A stretch of DNA of 64,000 nt from Grifola frondosa (GCA_001683735.1 LUGG01000027.1:434001-498000), one strand, 5' to 3'. Positions 36,481 through 48,757 are shown, numbered from the stretch's first letter. Notes: generated from the letters alone by a model not told the origin. A program made the numbers and translations.

Positions 36481-38950
36481 TCTGGTACAGACAGTACGTC
36501 AGTGTGAGAATACTAGAAATGAGAAACATTCCATCCAATGCGGCTCCAGTCATGAAGCTTTGAGACCTCAGCACGACGGCAACGATGGCAACGAATATAA
36601 CGATCCAGTCGTCTTCAGAGAGACCATACATCCGTCCTCTGCTGGTAGCGGTGCAATAGGCGAGAAAAATGGATGAGATGAATCAGAAGGCAATTGCATC
36701 CCTAATATGAATGCGCCGTGCACCTGCGTGTCCGCAGCAGTCGTTCGTAGTCTCAGGGTTGCCAAAGGAATGAGGAAGGATGCAGTGAAACGATTGCGCC
36801 GCCCCGTGAGAGACAGCACCACTCACCGTTTCCCAAACTAAGGAGGCCTCGCAACACGCAGAGCGCTACGAGTAACGTCAGATTATCCGTCGAATTTAGA
36901 TAAAATAGAGGACAAACAAAGAGAGGCTTTCCGGTTTAGACGAGAGACTGACAAGGATGAGGGCACACAGGAACGGAGTGTGGACAGAGCATGCTTGAAA
37001 TGAGAGACGCCAATATTGCTCGCGAGCGAGGCTATGACGCATACACTTGAGCTGGGCTGCATATGGAAATCGAGACGGGACATGTTCGACAGCAAATCGG
37101 CCATGAAGCAGACACCGCGGTGGTGTCGCGGAGACCAACAATGATGATGACGGCGCTACGATTGGATCCAATTCGATCACCGTTGGTAAAGCCGATCGTA
37201 CTGGTCTGCACTCGTCTCATGGTTATCGCCGTCAGTAGCTCGCTGGCGCATAACGTGAGCGGAAGTAACAATCTGGGTTTAGAACAGAGTGGACGTACTG
37301 GTGGACAAGCAGGATCGTGCCCATATTGCAATCCAGAGACTGCTGCCCACGCGCATCCAGAAGAGTGTCTGGGCAATCGCTACAGCGTACCTACATTGAC
37401 TGCGACAATTCACCTACAGCACAACCAACGACCTGTGTCTCCAGTCCCAGCATCATATCGTCATCCATCGATCCATCGCCGCCAGGATATTCACGCACCC
37501 CCGAGGTGTGGTAGCTGTAGAACTAGTGAACGCTTAGTTTTGTGAAAACAAAGGGAACAAGTGAAATAACGTGCGCGAATACCAGCACAGTAATTCCGAA
37601 GAAAATTTTGGCCATACGTTGCTGACACGACGCAATATCTTGCAGCATCAGCATTCTGTATAAGAATGAACTACAGGGTGGAGAAATCGACTGGTGGTAG
37701 GAACGTTATCAAGTGCGCGAGTAAAGTATGGTGGAATGCGGAGGATTTCCAAGGTATCGACGAGTGGCGAGACGAGGCTGGACAATTCCATCCCGAACGT
37801 CACTGGAACGGGGCGCAGGAGGAACACACGGCACGCTAGGTAGGCGGCCAAACGGCATAGGGAACGAAGAGAACGTATAGCAGTTCGACAGCCGCCAGTT
37901 GTACTTGGCGGGACATGAGGATGATGTCATCAGTGTTCAAGCGGCATCCTGTATGCACGCAGTTGCAGATGATGAGACGGCAAGGGGCGGATCCCAACGG
38001 GCATCCAGACATTCTTCACGAACCCATTGGCTGGCACGACGGGTGACAGGGATATTGAAGTAGAAGTACGCGACAGAAGGGAGGATTAGACAAGATATGT
38101 TCACGCAATTGCACGCGGAGGAGGGTATTCGTTCGCGACAACGAAGGTGAATGAAGGATGGAAGCACTCTCAAAGACCTCTTGTGGTTAATCGCACCAGG
38201 AAGTTCCTTCTGGTTATCCCTGTCATGCAATGTGCTAGACATCCGTCGAGGTTTGAGCAAATCGACATCCAAACGCGCACATATATCCGAATAGGGATGC
38301 GGGGATACCTGCAGACCGGAGATGGAAGTAATTGTGGAACAGAGGTTAGGATGTCGCTGGGAAGGTACATGAAGCGAAATCTGAGTGGGTGCGCATATCA
38401 GAGGGCTATGACGGAGCCTGGGCAAGAGGTGCTGTGATGCATAGGGCCCTGAGAATTGTCCAGAGAATGTTCACTGAAAATATGCGGCGCTCTACGTCGT
38501 CTCGACACTAAGCACCTTCCATAAACACGCTGTAGTATCGGCACTCGCACGTAGTCCGTAGACCGAATGGGTCGTGGGCGCAGCGGTCTTCTTCTTGAGA
38601 ATTCAAAATCTAAGATATATGCGTCGAGAACGACATTGCTAACAAGGATAACAGAAAGCGACGTGCACTTTGTAGTGTGGTCCCAACCCGTAAGCAGCAC
38701 TGTCGCATCGTTGATCACCTCGTCGAATGTAACATAACATCAAAAATGACTTACCAGCCTTGTGCCACATGGTATCCACTGCGGTGAGGTCGTACTTGTC
38801 AGAATGGCGTTGCACTCTGCGATAGAACGCACGCACTGGGTTCTCATCCTTATGCCTAATCTGTCGTGTCCAGTGTTCGATCCGTGATTTGCCATGTGGT
38901 TCGCTCCGAACCGACCAGACACCTCGCGGCGTCCGATGATGGGCTGGGGG
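36481..38950 (-). repeat. Block M copy (module 2)
   Basis: Direct copy of about 20.75-22.9 kb and inverted copy of about 10.8-12.16 kb. Minus-strand remnants include MTGAALDGMFLISSILTLTY (about 36.50-36.55 kb) and a DDIILMSRQVQLAAVELLYV segment near 37.90 kb, both preserved in degenerate form in other copies. This is consistent with a multi-exon membrane-protein gene that has decayed. Family unknown. Confidence 0.55.
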
Positions 38951-40489
38951 CTTCCGATGGCTGAGTCGTGAGCGAGGTGATCTATCTTAGAGGGAGGTCA
39001 TGAACAGCAGATGTCGGCATCACGCTGGCATTCGTCGACGATAGGAAATCCACACAAGAGCCTCTTGCAACTGATGTACTAGAAAGACTTCTGAAAGACA
39101 GACTCAGTGTCAAGAACGATATGGTGCTCACGCACGAGCGGTGTGGGAGAAATGAGCACATACCACTCGCATCTCGTTCATTCGTGCGAAGGGCGAAATA
39201 TCATTTCGACACTCCACGTCCTCAAGCGATGTGCATCGTTACACGGTTTGCTAGGGGATGTTCTGGATCACTGGAGTATCATATTAAAGTATATGATAGA
39301 ATATATTCGTGACGTACTCATCATCACGCCTAATTTGTTATGTCCAATGCGGAGGGATCGTGGTCGAAGGGATATCTGTTGCACGGTATGATGTCGGAGT
39401 CGAAGAGATGGTGTGCTCCAACAGTGGGAAAATGCGCGTTCAAAGACGTACTTCTAGAAAGAAGAAATGAGCGTCGATACACAGTTAAGGGTCGACGGTC
39501 GGAATAAGGCTGGAAAGGGAAACGTATGGGGTATATGTGGAGATGGAATACGACAACGACGGATAGATTGGCTCCCAGTTACAGGAAAGTTGAAACGGAT
39601 GAAGTGGGAGTTGCAACATGAGGATACCCACCGCAAGATGATCCCCTATGAGTGAATGAGCATCGCAAAGTTGAGTAATGCTAAATTTACGCGCCACTAA
39701 GGCAATTCTTCCTTATATTGGACGGGATGCGTATCGAATGGTGGCTCTGCCTTTCATCCTCCATATAAGGGTTTGTGGACGCGACGCGCTGTAATGGTGG
39801 AATTGAAGACAGCGCACAGAAGAGCGGAGATGCCGCGTGCGATGGCCCAGGGACACAAAGCACGAGAAGCGCCATTACACGAAATACGGGCATGGAGCGC
39901 GACAAACGCATTCGAAAAGCAGGGAAGCGGAAATAATAGTGACAAGTTGCCTATGGAATACCTGTGAGCTAGAGGGAATAGATCCAAGCACAGCTCCGTC
40001 ATTCGACGACGCGTCTCTGCACAGATTGGGCCAGGAAATTTCATAGGCTCCACACATATGTCAAAGAGATAATCTGTAATCATGAACTGGCTGACATGCA
40101 GAACATATGAGCACTCTTCGTCGGGAAGCAGGAGATAATCGATAGGAAAAAGAGATCTGCGCGACAGATGAGGTGGGCAGACTGGTAGGGTGACAAGGAA
40201 TAGAATATTATATCATCGGCATAGAATTTTTAGGACAGATAGGATGAGGGGAAATGCTAAGGCGTTTGCCCCAGTAGCATCACATTACGGTCCACAAGAC
40301 AAGATGATCATAACCACTCGCCACTTACGATACGCTGAAGCTTATCTATAATGCTGTGGATTCGCATGCATCGAGGATAAGAACATGAGCAGGCAAAAAA
40401 AAAAAGAGCTTGAGCTTAAGATGGATCATGAGAGACGTGATAGAGAAGAGATTGGACACATCATGAGATGAAAAACAAGTTGCCAATAA
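38951..40489 (+). repeat. Block Q copy (module 2)
   Basis: Direct copy of 16.9-18.33 kb over 39.4-40.49 kb, and inverted copy of about 10.08-10.8 kb (39.05-39.13 kb pairs with 10.67-10.76 kb). It contains an 11-A run near 40.40 kb. Short ORFs only; no gene seen. Confidence 0.5.
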
Positions 40490-40740
40490 TTGCGAACCTT
40501 AACCCATGCAATCGACTTTTGGCAAATCGCGATCAAACTCGATCTGATCTCACCAAACACATCTCGTTTTGCTTTCGTCGCAGTCCTCCTCAGTCCTCTC
40601 CCAACTCACCGCGACTCCCGCTGTCACTCTCAGTCCACCTCAGAGTCGTTGGACCCGCCTTCATGATTTTCCGGCTCCCTCGCTTATGCCGCTTCCTCGT
40701 CAAGCCCCGAGAGTCCGATGCCCGTCGCCCGACGCACTAA
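40490..40740 (+). repeat. Block T copy before the NLR C tail
   Basis: Fourth T copy, nearly identical in its first 80 bases to the inverted one at 9.57-9.65 kb (AACCTTAACCCATGCAATCG, then CTCACCAAACACATCTCG). The same tail block follows both. Confidence 0.65.
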
Positions 40741-42818
40741 GCACCGATATCGTTGGACCGAGCAGTTCTCTAGCAAGCCTCATCTATATATTCCTTGCAT
40801 CCGTCTTCCAGTTGTGTGCAGACACAACACTCCCTCATTCACCGGCCTTCTCAACGTTCACCGATGTTCGGCTGCCAGCGTGACATGCTCTCGTCTTGCA
40901 CCTGTTCTCTTCCATCACCTATCGCCCTTTTCACTCCTCTGGTCATGTCCATAATATTGCTTTGTCTTTCGTGCAGGCCCATCCACAAAACATTGACGCA
41001 CATGTCCGACTCTAATGAAATACATGTCAGCGCCCTTAAGCATTGCCCTAGACGCTTCCCCTTTTCCACGACCTTAGACACCTCCGCTCGTCCTACCAAA
41101 CCAACGTAAGAAACCTGCTTAACGACAATGTCTCTGAACACGTCGCCCTCTCTCATTTCCACTTCGTTCGCCTCACCTCGCCTTGCGCCGTGCGAGCCAT
41201 GTGCTTTCCATGATCCATTCCACGCCCATTCGCGGGATGGCTTTGGCGGCAGCGCCGGCACAGGTGTTGATTCCATATTCACATTCGCCGTTGGGAGGAA
41301 CCATTTTCTGAGTGCCGAGTTCAGACTACGAGGGAGAAGGCCCGTGAGGCGTGAGGACGCACAGTCGGCGAGCTGGGTGTGGTACGTATCATTATTGTCG
41401 GAAGGTGAGCAGATCAGTGAATGGCACTCTAAGCTGAGGGAGGCGAATATCAGCGGCGTGGACTGGATGGAGATACCGTACCGGCTGAGGGTGTAGTTGA
41501 GTATCTGGACGGCAGTGGACTTTATTCTCCCGCGAGGTCAGTGCTATGAACACGGCAGGATCGGGTGTTCTGAGAATGACACACTCTACGAAGATTTCGA
41601 GGGTGGAGGTTACTCGCACGTTCACCCCCGTCGTTTCTCCATCAGAGCCTCATATACGCTCAGGACATGTGCAGCGCCAGCTTAAAATACAGTGCAACCT
41701 TTCGTTCAATGGCAGACCCCGCACTAGGCTCTATGCTTTCTCATCATATCTTCCTATCTTCGATCATTCCCAGCTGTCGCTCAACGTGAGTGGTCCTATC
41801 TTCTACTCCTCGTCTGGTCCTGCGTGTGACCATGGGATTCCTTTCTTTCGCAGCACGCCCGCTTCCTCCATCCGATTGTTCGCCACATGCACTGGACATA
41901 TGTGACAAACACCACGACGGATGGTCAATCTTGCTTGATCCAGCGACTCCACCAATCCAGTCATACCTAGCGCAATTCACGGCGGATGCATATGGCGCGT
42001 TCCAATGTAGGCATTCGTATGCTCTTGCTGTGTCGAAGCTCTGTGGACGTCCCCAGAACACATCGGCACTAGACACTTGCTGAAAGACCCCGGACCTCCT
42101 GGACTGTGGTGCCTATGCACGACACCGCACGTCGATACGAATGGCTCCTGCACGACATCGTAAATGGTAACTGCTACATACGGAATGACTACCGCGACAT
42201 GTAAATATTCTGATCACAAGTGCCTCACGCACTAAGTCAGGCCTTCCGTAGCTCGAATACCAGTATGTAAATTTCAAGTTTTCCGTTCGAATGGATCACG
42301 CTGAAATTATTTGCGACCTTATAGCGGGATCGCTTCACGATCTTCAGTGAGCTGTGCAAGACGTTACGGTGGGTAGTAGGAAAGTGTCTCATGCGGCGGG
42401 CAGTACCGTATCACCTTGTGTCATTAGTGTACCTGTGAAGCGAATACAGCTCCATCTCATTGTTCCCATGCAGCACAAGACCCATGGACTATGTATGAGT
42501 GCTGGGAATTCGTGTTGATTCAACCGCCACATCTTTCATGCGGACTGTCTCAGACTTAAGCTAGCTTGGAGTTCCAGACGAGATGCTGTCCGAATCATCT
42601 TAGATTGATTTCAATGTCGTATGCCTTCGTGCGAGACGTGAATCACTTCGCTGATGGCGATGCTCTACACTGCTTCCTCTTCCTCATCTTCATTCTCGTC
42701 CGTAGAAGTCACACTTCTCGATCCCGATATGAGCTCTGTAGAACCTGCATACGAACTCGGGGTGGGCGACAATGCTCTGGAAGAGTCCTCTGAAAGCTGC
42801 CATCTGTTCCGTATCAAT
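40741..42818 (+). repeat. NLR 3' flank ('tail' block) next to NLR C
   Basis: Inverted counterpart of 7.40-9.38 kb. It contains a plus ORF at 41128-41496 (122 codons, ending SGVDWMEIPYRLRV) and one at 41790-42083 (97 codons). Both have partial similarity but broken frames in the NLR A tail, so I do not call them genes. Near NLR C, 42665-42702 encodes DENEDEEEEAV on the minus strand in a frame other than that of the NLR. Confidence 0.55.
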
Positions 42819-45800
42819 TCAGCACTGATGATAGTGTCCTTCAGCGAAATATACACACCGCCGGTTTATCGCATACTTGCCCGGGAAGTGATACGAGTCC
42901 GGGACCACGCGAAGAAGGCCTTCCATGTCCAATATCGTGAGCCTGTAGTTCGCAGTCGGGCAAATCGTGGCTGCGTGAGTTCCAGCACCGATCATGGCTG
43001 CCCAATCTGGAGGCCTGTGCAGAGCCGGAAGATAGCACAATCGCATTCTGCTGTTGTCCTTCTCCGCGTATATCCACCCGTCCTCGTCCGCTACTGTCCG
43101 AACTGCTACCAGTTGAGACATATCCAAAGAATGTGTCGGTGGAGGCGCATCCGGAGAAAATGACATCACACTTGGTGTGATGTCCCGCAAGAAGTTATGG
43201 ATCGCAGCGGCAGCCCAGAATTTGACCTCATCTGCGGGGATGGAGCTTGGTAGTGTAGTGCGATTTTCCACATCCCACAGATATAGTAGTTCTTCGCCGG
43301 GACCGAGAATCGCCAGGCGCCGTCCATCAGGTGAGAAGGTGGCCAAGTCGACTCGCCTCCCATCGTTCACGTATGGCAGCTGTAAATTTGTGCCGGTGCA
43401 CGTCTCCCGGATGAAACACGGGCCATACATGTCCCATGCCGCAAGAGACCGTCCGTCAGGAGAGATCGAGCAACGCTGTGCCATGGGCCCCTCATCGGAA
43501 CTCCCTGAGGACAGATTGAGTGTTCCGACATCCCACAGCCTGACGGTCCCATCGACGGAGCATGACAGCAACATGGGACCGCTCATTGTTTGCGCAAATT
43601 CGACACGCCGCACACAATCTCCATGGCCGTTCAGCTCGTGAAGAATTGCACCAGTCGCTACCTCGCGCACCACCAGAAGACCACTCTTGCATCCGACTGC
43701 CAATGCACGCCCATCGGGGGAGAATGCAAGGGAGCGTCCTTTAAAATGATCGTCAGTGTGGTGGATAGGCAGGTGGGAGAGCGCGTTGTGTTCGATGTCC
43801 CAGATAGTCACTTTATCGCGATCCTGGGGGAACCATGCAAGCTTGCGCCGATCGGGAGAGAATGCGAGAGCCTTGATATTCTTCTTCTCGGTATATGTAG
43901 GATCCTTCGTTGTTTGTATCTGATCCCAGCTGTCGCCATCCCAGATGCACACGGATCCATCTTCTCCTGCTGTAGCTAGCCATTTGCTATCGCTAGAAAA
44001 TTCGAGATAGCAGATGCGTGGATGTTCCTTCAGCGATTGGACGGCCTTGTCGATGATTTGAAAATTTGAACTGTTCCAGACTATTCCATGACCGTCGCCG
44101 TCAACCGACGCAATAAACCGGCCATCTGGAGACCAGGAAACACGACCACCAGAATGCTCTTGGAGCTTCCTCTCGTATTCGTCGCCAGTCTCAGTGCTCC
44201 AAATCAGTGTCGGACCACCGCTGAATTGCGTCACCAGACGCTTTCCATCCGGAGAGAAACTTAGCGAACCGGTGTACTTTCCACGGAGTCGTGATGAATA
44301 GCTTATTTCCAGGAATGTGTGGCCGCTATCCGCATTCCATACATGAATGGAGCCGCAAGAATCAATGGATGCAATTTTCCTCTTATCTGGAGAAAAGCGG
44401 GCATCCAAGACCCATCCCTGATGCCCGTCAAAGACGAGAACTTGAGGAGACCAGAAGTCGTCAAGGCCGACGGTGACGCGCAAGGGTAGCGCGGATATTT
44501 CGGGATGTACTGCTGTGCAATCCATACTTTGACGGAGTGAAGGCAAGCGCGGAGATGTATGTGTGCAAAGCGGATTGGCGAATGAGTGGATGGTGGTAGC
44601 GGAGAAATCTGGTGGCATCACGACATCCGAGGGAGATCGTCGTCGCATGACTCTCATTGGCAGCATCTCGGGAAATCTCCTGTCAGGGAAGGAATTGGTG
44701 ATTTGACAGTAGCCAATGATGCACCACTCACGCTCAACCTCGCTTCGACCTTGGCCGAGAGGGCAGTGCACACTCCAACAGCTCAGCGAGACTGAGCACC
44801 TCGAACCACTCCAACAGGTGTTCCGTGAAGAACAACTCTACCAGATATACGACGTCTTCGGCGACCGTTCCCGAGTCGGTCAAGTGATCCCCCAGTACTG
44901 GCAACAGTACGGCACTGGACCTTTCTCATGCAGCGCCTCTCGCTTCGTCGTCGGAACCTCCGTGTTTAGCAGTGAAGGATTCCCGACATCGCAGATGTCA
45001 CGTTTGAGGCCCTTGTGCATCAATTGCAGAGAGATGTGCGGACACATCGAGAGGTTAAGTCGGAGGTATCAATGAAAAATGCCTGGGCACGTTTCTTGGT
45101 AGTGAGGAAGTCGATGAATGATGGATGGATGACTCGGACGATATGGGAGTCTCCGTGAATGGGTAGAACGGATGCCAGCTTCCCGAGAACCCACGACACC
45201 TCATCCGTATCATATTGGTCATTCGAAATGAGGCGGAGGAGGCTTGTACGCGGAGAGGAACTTTGGCAGTGACAACGGACCCCAAAACATGCAGAATGAG
45301 TGGAATCCTCTCTTGATTGAGATCCTCTGATGCGCTGCGAAGAACCGTGCCATACAATCTATTCAGCGCAACGTGACGGCTGTCCTCATTCTGACCGTGT
45401 AGAGGCACCTCCGAGAGAACGACATCGAGTGCCTTTCTGGGACTCGGTTCCTTCTCGATGAAATCAAGAGATAGTCTCGCCCAGATAAACAGCCCATCCG
45501 ATCGACGGATGAGCTCCTGCGTCTTCTCGGGATCCAGCCAATTTCCTCCTAGTGTGTCGGTCATCTTGCGTGTCAATTCTCCGACACGATGATAGATATA
45601 TTTTGCAACGTCAGAACGTTGCTCCTCGTTTGACGCCTCTAGCGGGAAGCTGTCTTTGACGCCATTCAGCGAGTCCTCAATGTCGCTTTCTGGTCTGCTT
45701 GTGACCAGAATCTTCACCCATGAAGGAAAGCCGCCTGACTGACCAACCAGACAACGTAGTATCGCCTTGCGACTGGAGGAGTCGCCGCACTCGTCGAGGG

Positions 45801-47774
45801 CATCAATAACAATGACAATAACAGGAGCCACCTCGGAAGCAGGTTGTTTGAAGGAAAACAGGGGATCGATGATCAACTTCTGAAACTGATTCATAACAGG
45901 TGTTTTGCCAACGTCAGGATCGGCATCGATGGACCGCAGAATGTAATCCTTGAGGGGGGATACGCGCATGAGAGACGGAACGCGATGGTCGACCAAAGCA
46001 AGTCCGGTCGGCGGAGTTCCTCATCATCGCGTTTGCAAAAGAACGCGGCGCCCAAAATCCGACGACGCGTACCTTTGTCGGAATCCAAGCAGGATGCGAT
46101 AGTTGACGCAATGGTAGACTTGCCGCTCCCAGCAATCGCTTTGAGCCAAAACATGTTCCGGCCAGGTTCCACGTCGTCGATCCACTCAAATATCCTATGC
46201 AAGATGTCCGTTCGGGTGCCATCCAAACATCTCAGTCCCGCATCGTAGTGGGCATTACGGGCCCTAGGTAACTTCTGCAGAGCTGCTCGATCTTTTAGCA
46301 GCATAAAGATACCCTCGATTCACAACCCTACCTTCATCAGCTTTGGTGTCACGAGCAACTTTCAAATTCTCTATGCCGATTGCCTTGGTGTCATAAACAG
46401 CTTTCAAATTTTGTACGCCGACTGCCTCGATGAGGCGTAACCTCAACGTAGAAAATGACGCCTTCAACTCTTCGATACGATCCTGTGTTAACGGTTGCCG
46501 TATCAGCTTGTCTGAAAGTTACGATAGATGAGTCTACGGGGATACACCGAACAGTTAAGCGTACCTGCAAAATTACGTTGAGAATATTCACAGATGAAAT
46601 CCGCGCACGCCTTGACATTCTTGATCGCATGTTCGATTGTGTCTTCCAGCATCTTGATCTTGTCCAGGACGTCGTCGAGATCATGGAGGGCAGCCAGGGT
46701 GGAAAGCATTTCTTCCATCGAGGAAACCAGACTCTGTAAGCTGTTGTGTATGTCCGCTTGTTGTTTTGCAACCTATCGTGCACAATGACTATGAGTCGAA
46801 AGAAAGAGCAGTTCATAAAACAAATGTATCTACGTCATATGCCATCGTGAGAGCCTTGACGGCGATCGTGGCCATGGGATGGAGCTATATCGGCAATTTG
46901 TGAGAGTTTAGACTTCTAAACGACTGTGCACTCACTTCTGCAACGCTTTGAACCATCTGCACGACTATATCCATATACACGCGAGACTTATCGAACTTCT
47001 CCACCCATCCACGAGGATCCGATATAACCTCACGAGCAGAATTGGCACGATCGCCAACTTCCCTCAGACGCTCGCCTGCATCAATTGAGACGAAGACCGA
47101 CGACAGAGAAGGGCCACAGTGTGTTTCTTGGCCCGTTTGAGACAAAGCCTTGCCGGCTTCTGGCTCGCTTGGCAGCTGATTGGCTATCTCTATGTGTCAT
47201 GTATTTCAATAACGCATGAAACATTGCGAGGTGGACGTACTGATGCGGAGACCAGAAAATATTATGGTGATCTCAAGTTTAGCAGGATTACCATCGGCCG
47301 ACGTCAACACAAATGTTTTCTCTGTATCAGATGTGTCAGTGTTTATTTTGACCATAACGAATGTGATCATACCGCATGTAGCACCTTCCTGAACATCCGC
47401 AAACTCGGACAAGGAAATGTCAACGCGCCCCAGCTCGTGGCTCCGGAAGCCGAAAATATGACTCTGCATCACTTGGACGGTGAACCGGTCGCTATCACTA
47501 TTTGTTTCCCTCAGACAATTCTCAAGAACATGAGAGATAGAAATCAACTGACATGGCGATGGCAGCATCCCACCGTCTCCAAGCATCCCGCGTAGAGGTT
47601 CTACAAGGACGAGTCTTATATGATGGAGAAACAAATCGCACGAAAACAGAGGCAAATGCGGGCAACTTTTCCGCGCCAGATTGGCGGAGAGAGAGACCTG
47701 CGCCGCTGTCGTGAGTTTACCTAGCATTACAAAGGAATTATGAACTGACGCTTGACTTCAACTCCAGATTGCAT
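42819..47774 (-). CDS. NLR-like receptor C: C2-like / helical / NACHT / WD40 (many frame breaks)
   Basis: Third paralogue, divergent from the full-length DUS3. The first exon is again 25 nt (47774, MQSGVEVK), joined to SLRQSGAEKLPAFASVFVRF. C2-like exons follow (DRFTVQVMQSHIF; EKTFVLTSADGNPAKLEITI). Then come helical exons (MEEMLSTLAALHDLDDVLDK) and a coiled segment (DRIEELKASFSTLRLRLIEA). NACHT carries AIAGSGKSTIASTIAS, FCKRDDEELRRPDLLW and VIVIVIDALDECG. The WD40 exon is open from about 44.5 kb to 42819, with blades such as VTIWDIEHN and VRLWDVGTLN, and ends VYFAEGHYHQC. Relative to A and B, single bases appear missing at 45954-45959 (C run), about 45.25 kb, about 45.06 kb, 44889-44893 (C run), about 44.77 kb, about 44.53 kb and about 44.49 kb. 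It is the most broken copy of the NACHT C-terminal region. Confidence 0.75.
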
Positions 47775-48119
47775 GTCCACGCTCTCGGAGAGCAGTGAGG
47801 TGATGTGATTTGCGTGAAGGCTCGTTCAGAGTACGCGCACCTTCGATCCTGCGGGAATGTGAGAGACAGCGGCGGGAATATAGGATGGGATAAAGATTAC
47901 GTGGCAGATAGGTCGTGTAGCAAACACGCGGCAACGGAAAAGGTCTGAAACTAACTTTCTGTCTAATTTTCGATCGGCAGTCCGGATCAACCCGTCCGAA
48001 AATCTGGCTAAGATTTGATCTGCTTAACAGAGAGGCTCCGAGGAATGTTAGAGGAACTAATAAGGGAAAATGTCGGCAATGATATGTTTAAAAACTGCAA
48101 AAGCTACGGCTTAACACTA
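47775..48119. other. Spacer upstream of NLR C
   Basis: Non-coding interval between the NLR C start and a short open fragment. It is expected to hold the NLR C promoter. No recognisable element or repeat copy seen. Confidence 0.3.
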
Positions 48120-48345
48120 TCATTGAATCTGAACAGTCCATCCGTCGGTCTTTAGACGGGGCTGGTACCAGGTCATGTCGGTCTGGTCCGGGAAAGGCTT
48201 GTACTGTTCAATTCGAACCACGATTTTGCGATCTATGCAGTCGACTCCCAAACTCACGACCGGCGAGCTCGTTGCGATGACCACGACTGGACGTGCCAGT
48301 AGACACGCGAGCCTTGACGCGGACGGGTACGAGGTGAGATTCTAA
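48120..48345 (-). pseudogene. Orphan terminal-exon-like fragment, unknown family
   Basis: A minus-strand frame of about 75 codons ending at 48120. Its last 36 residues look like true coding sequence: RKIVVRIEQYKPFPDQTDM then TWYQPRLKTDGWTVQIQ and stop, possibly after a 3' splice site at CATAG (about 48236). I do not recognise the family, and there is no matching upstream exon nearby. It could be a captured gene piece like the TOP1 fragment, or a 3' remnant of a lost gene. Confidence 0.35.
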
Positions 48346-48710
48346 ATGGTTTGATTACGCTCACGCTGTTCTTGGGTAAATCCAGGCTCCTCTGAAAATT
48401 TCGGTGCAGAGCTATCCTAGTGAAGACCTAAACAGAATATCAACTAGCGGCCGTGGTGTGTGCAAACTAAGGCAGAAGTCAAATCCCTCTTTGGGTTCAA
48501 TCAAAAACGCTCCTGCATATCAGAATGGATATAAACTGACATAAACAATTACACAAAACTCATAAATATCCGAGCGCAGACAAACTTGCGGGCCTCTGTC
48601 GCAGAAGAGCCAGAAGTGATAAATCCAGCGAACGTAAGTTACTGCAACTTGAGATGTCTGAATCAAGTTCGTGCGCTTAAGTTGGAGATGATCTAAGCCC
48701 ATTTTCCAGA

Positions 48711-48725
48711 ATCTTATCTTATCTT
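48711..48725 (+). promoter_or_regulatory. Tandem GATA-type motifs in the DUS3 promoter
   Basis: ATCTTATCTTATCTT lies about 33 bases before the DUS3 ATG, giving three GATA-type (TTATC) units on the minus strand. The same motif and its flank (TTTCCAGAATC) occur upstream of fragment P3 (30491-30510). Regulation by a GATA factor is inference. Confidence 0.45.
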
Positions 48726-48757
48726 GCTCTTCCTGCTGCCAAATTCACATTGCGAAC

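Noticed and set aside
34570..40740. A complete LTR retrotransposon bounded by two T blocks
   Set aside because: The interior encodes no recognisable gag, protease, reverse transcriptase or integrase, and no target-site duplication or primer-binding site was seen.
42665..42856. Alternative C-terminus of NLR C ending DENEDEEEEAV
   Set aside because: The shared stop position and residues in A, B and C (VYFA... then C-stop) support the NLR frame ending at 42819; the acidic frame is offset and not continuous in NLR A.
48180..48240. tRNA-like GGTTCGAATTG string on the minus strand
   Set aside because: It fails T-stem pairing and falls inside a protein-like reading frame.
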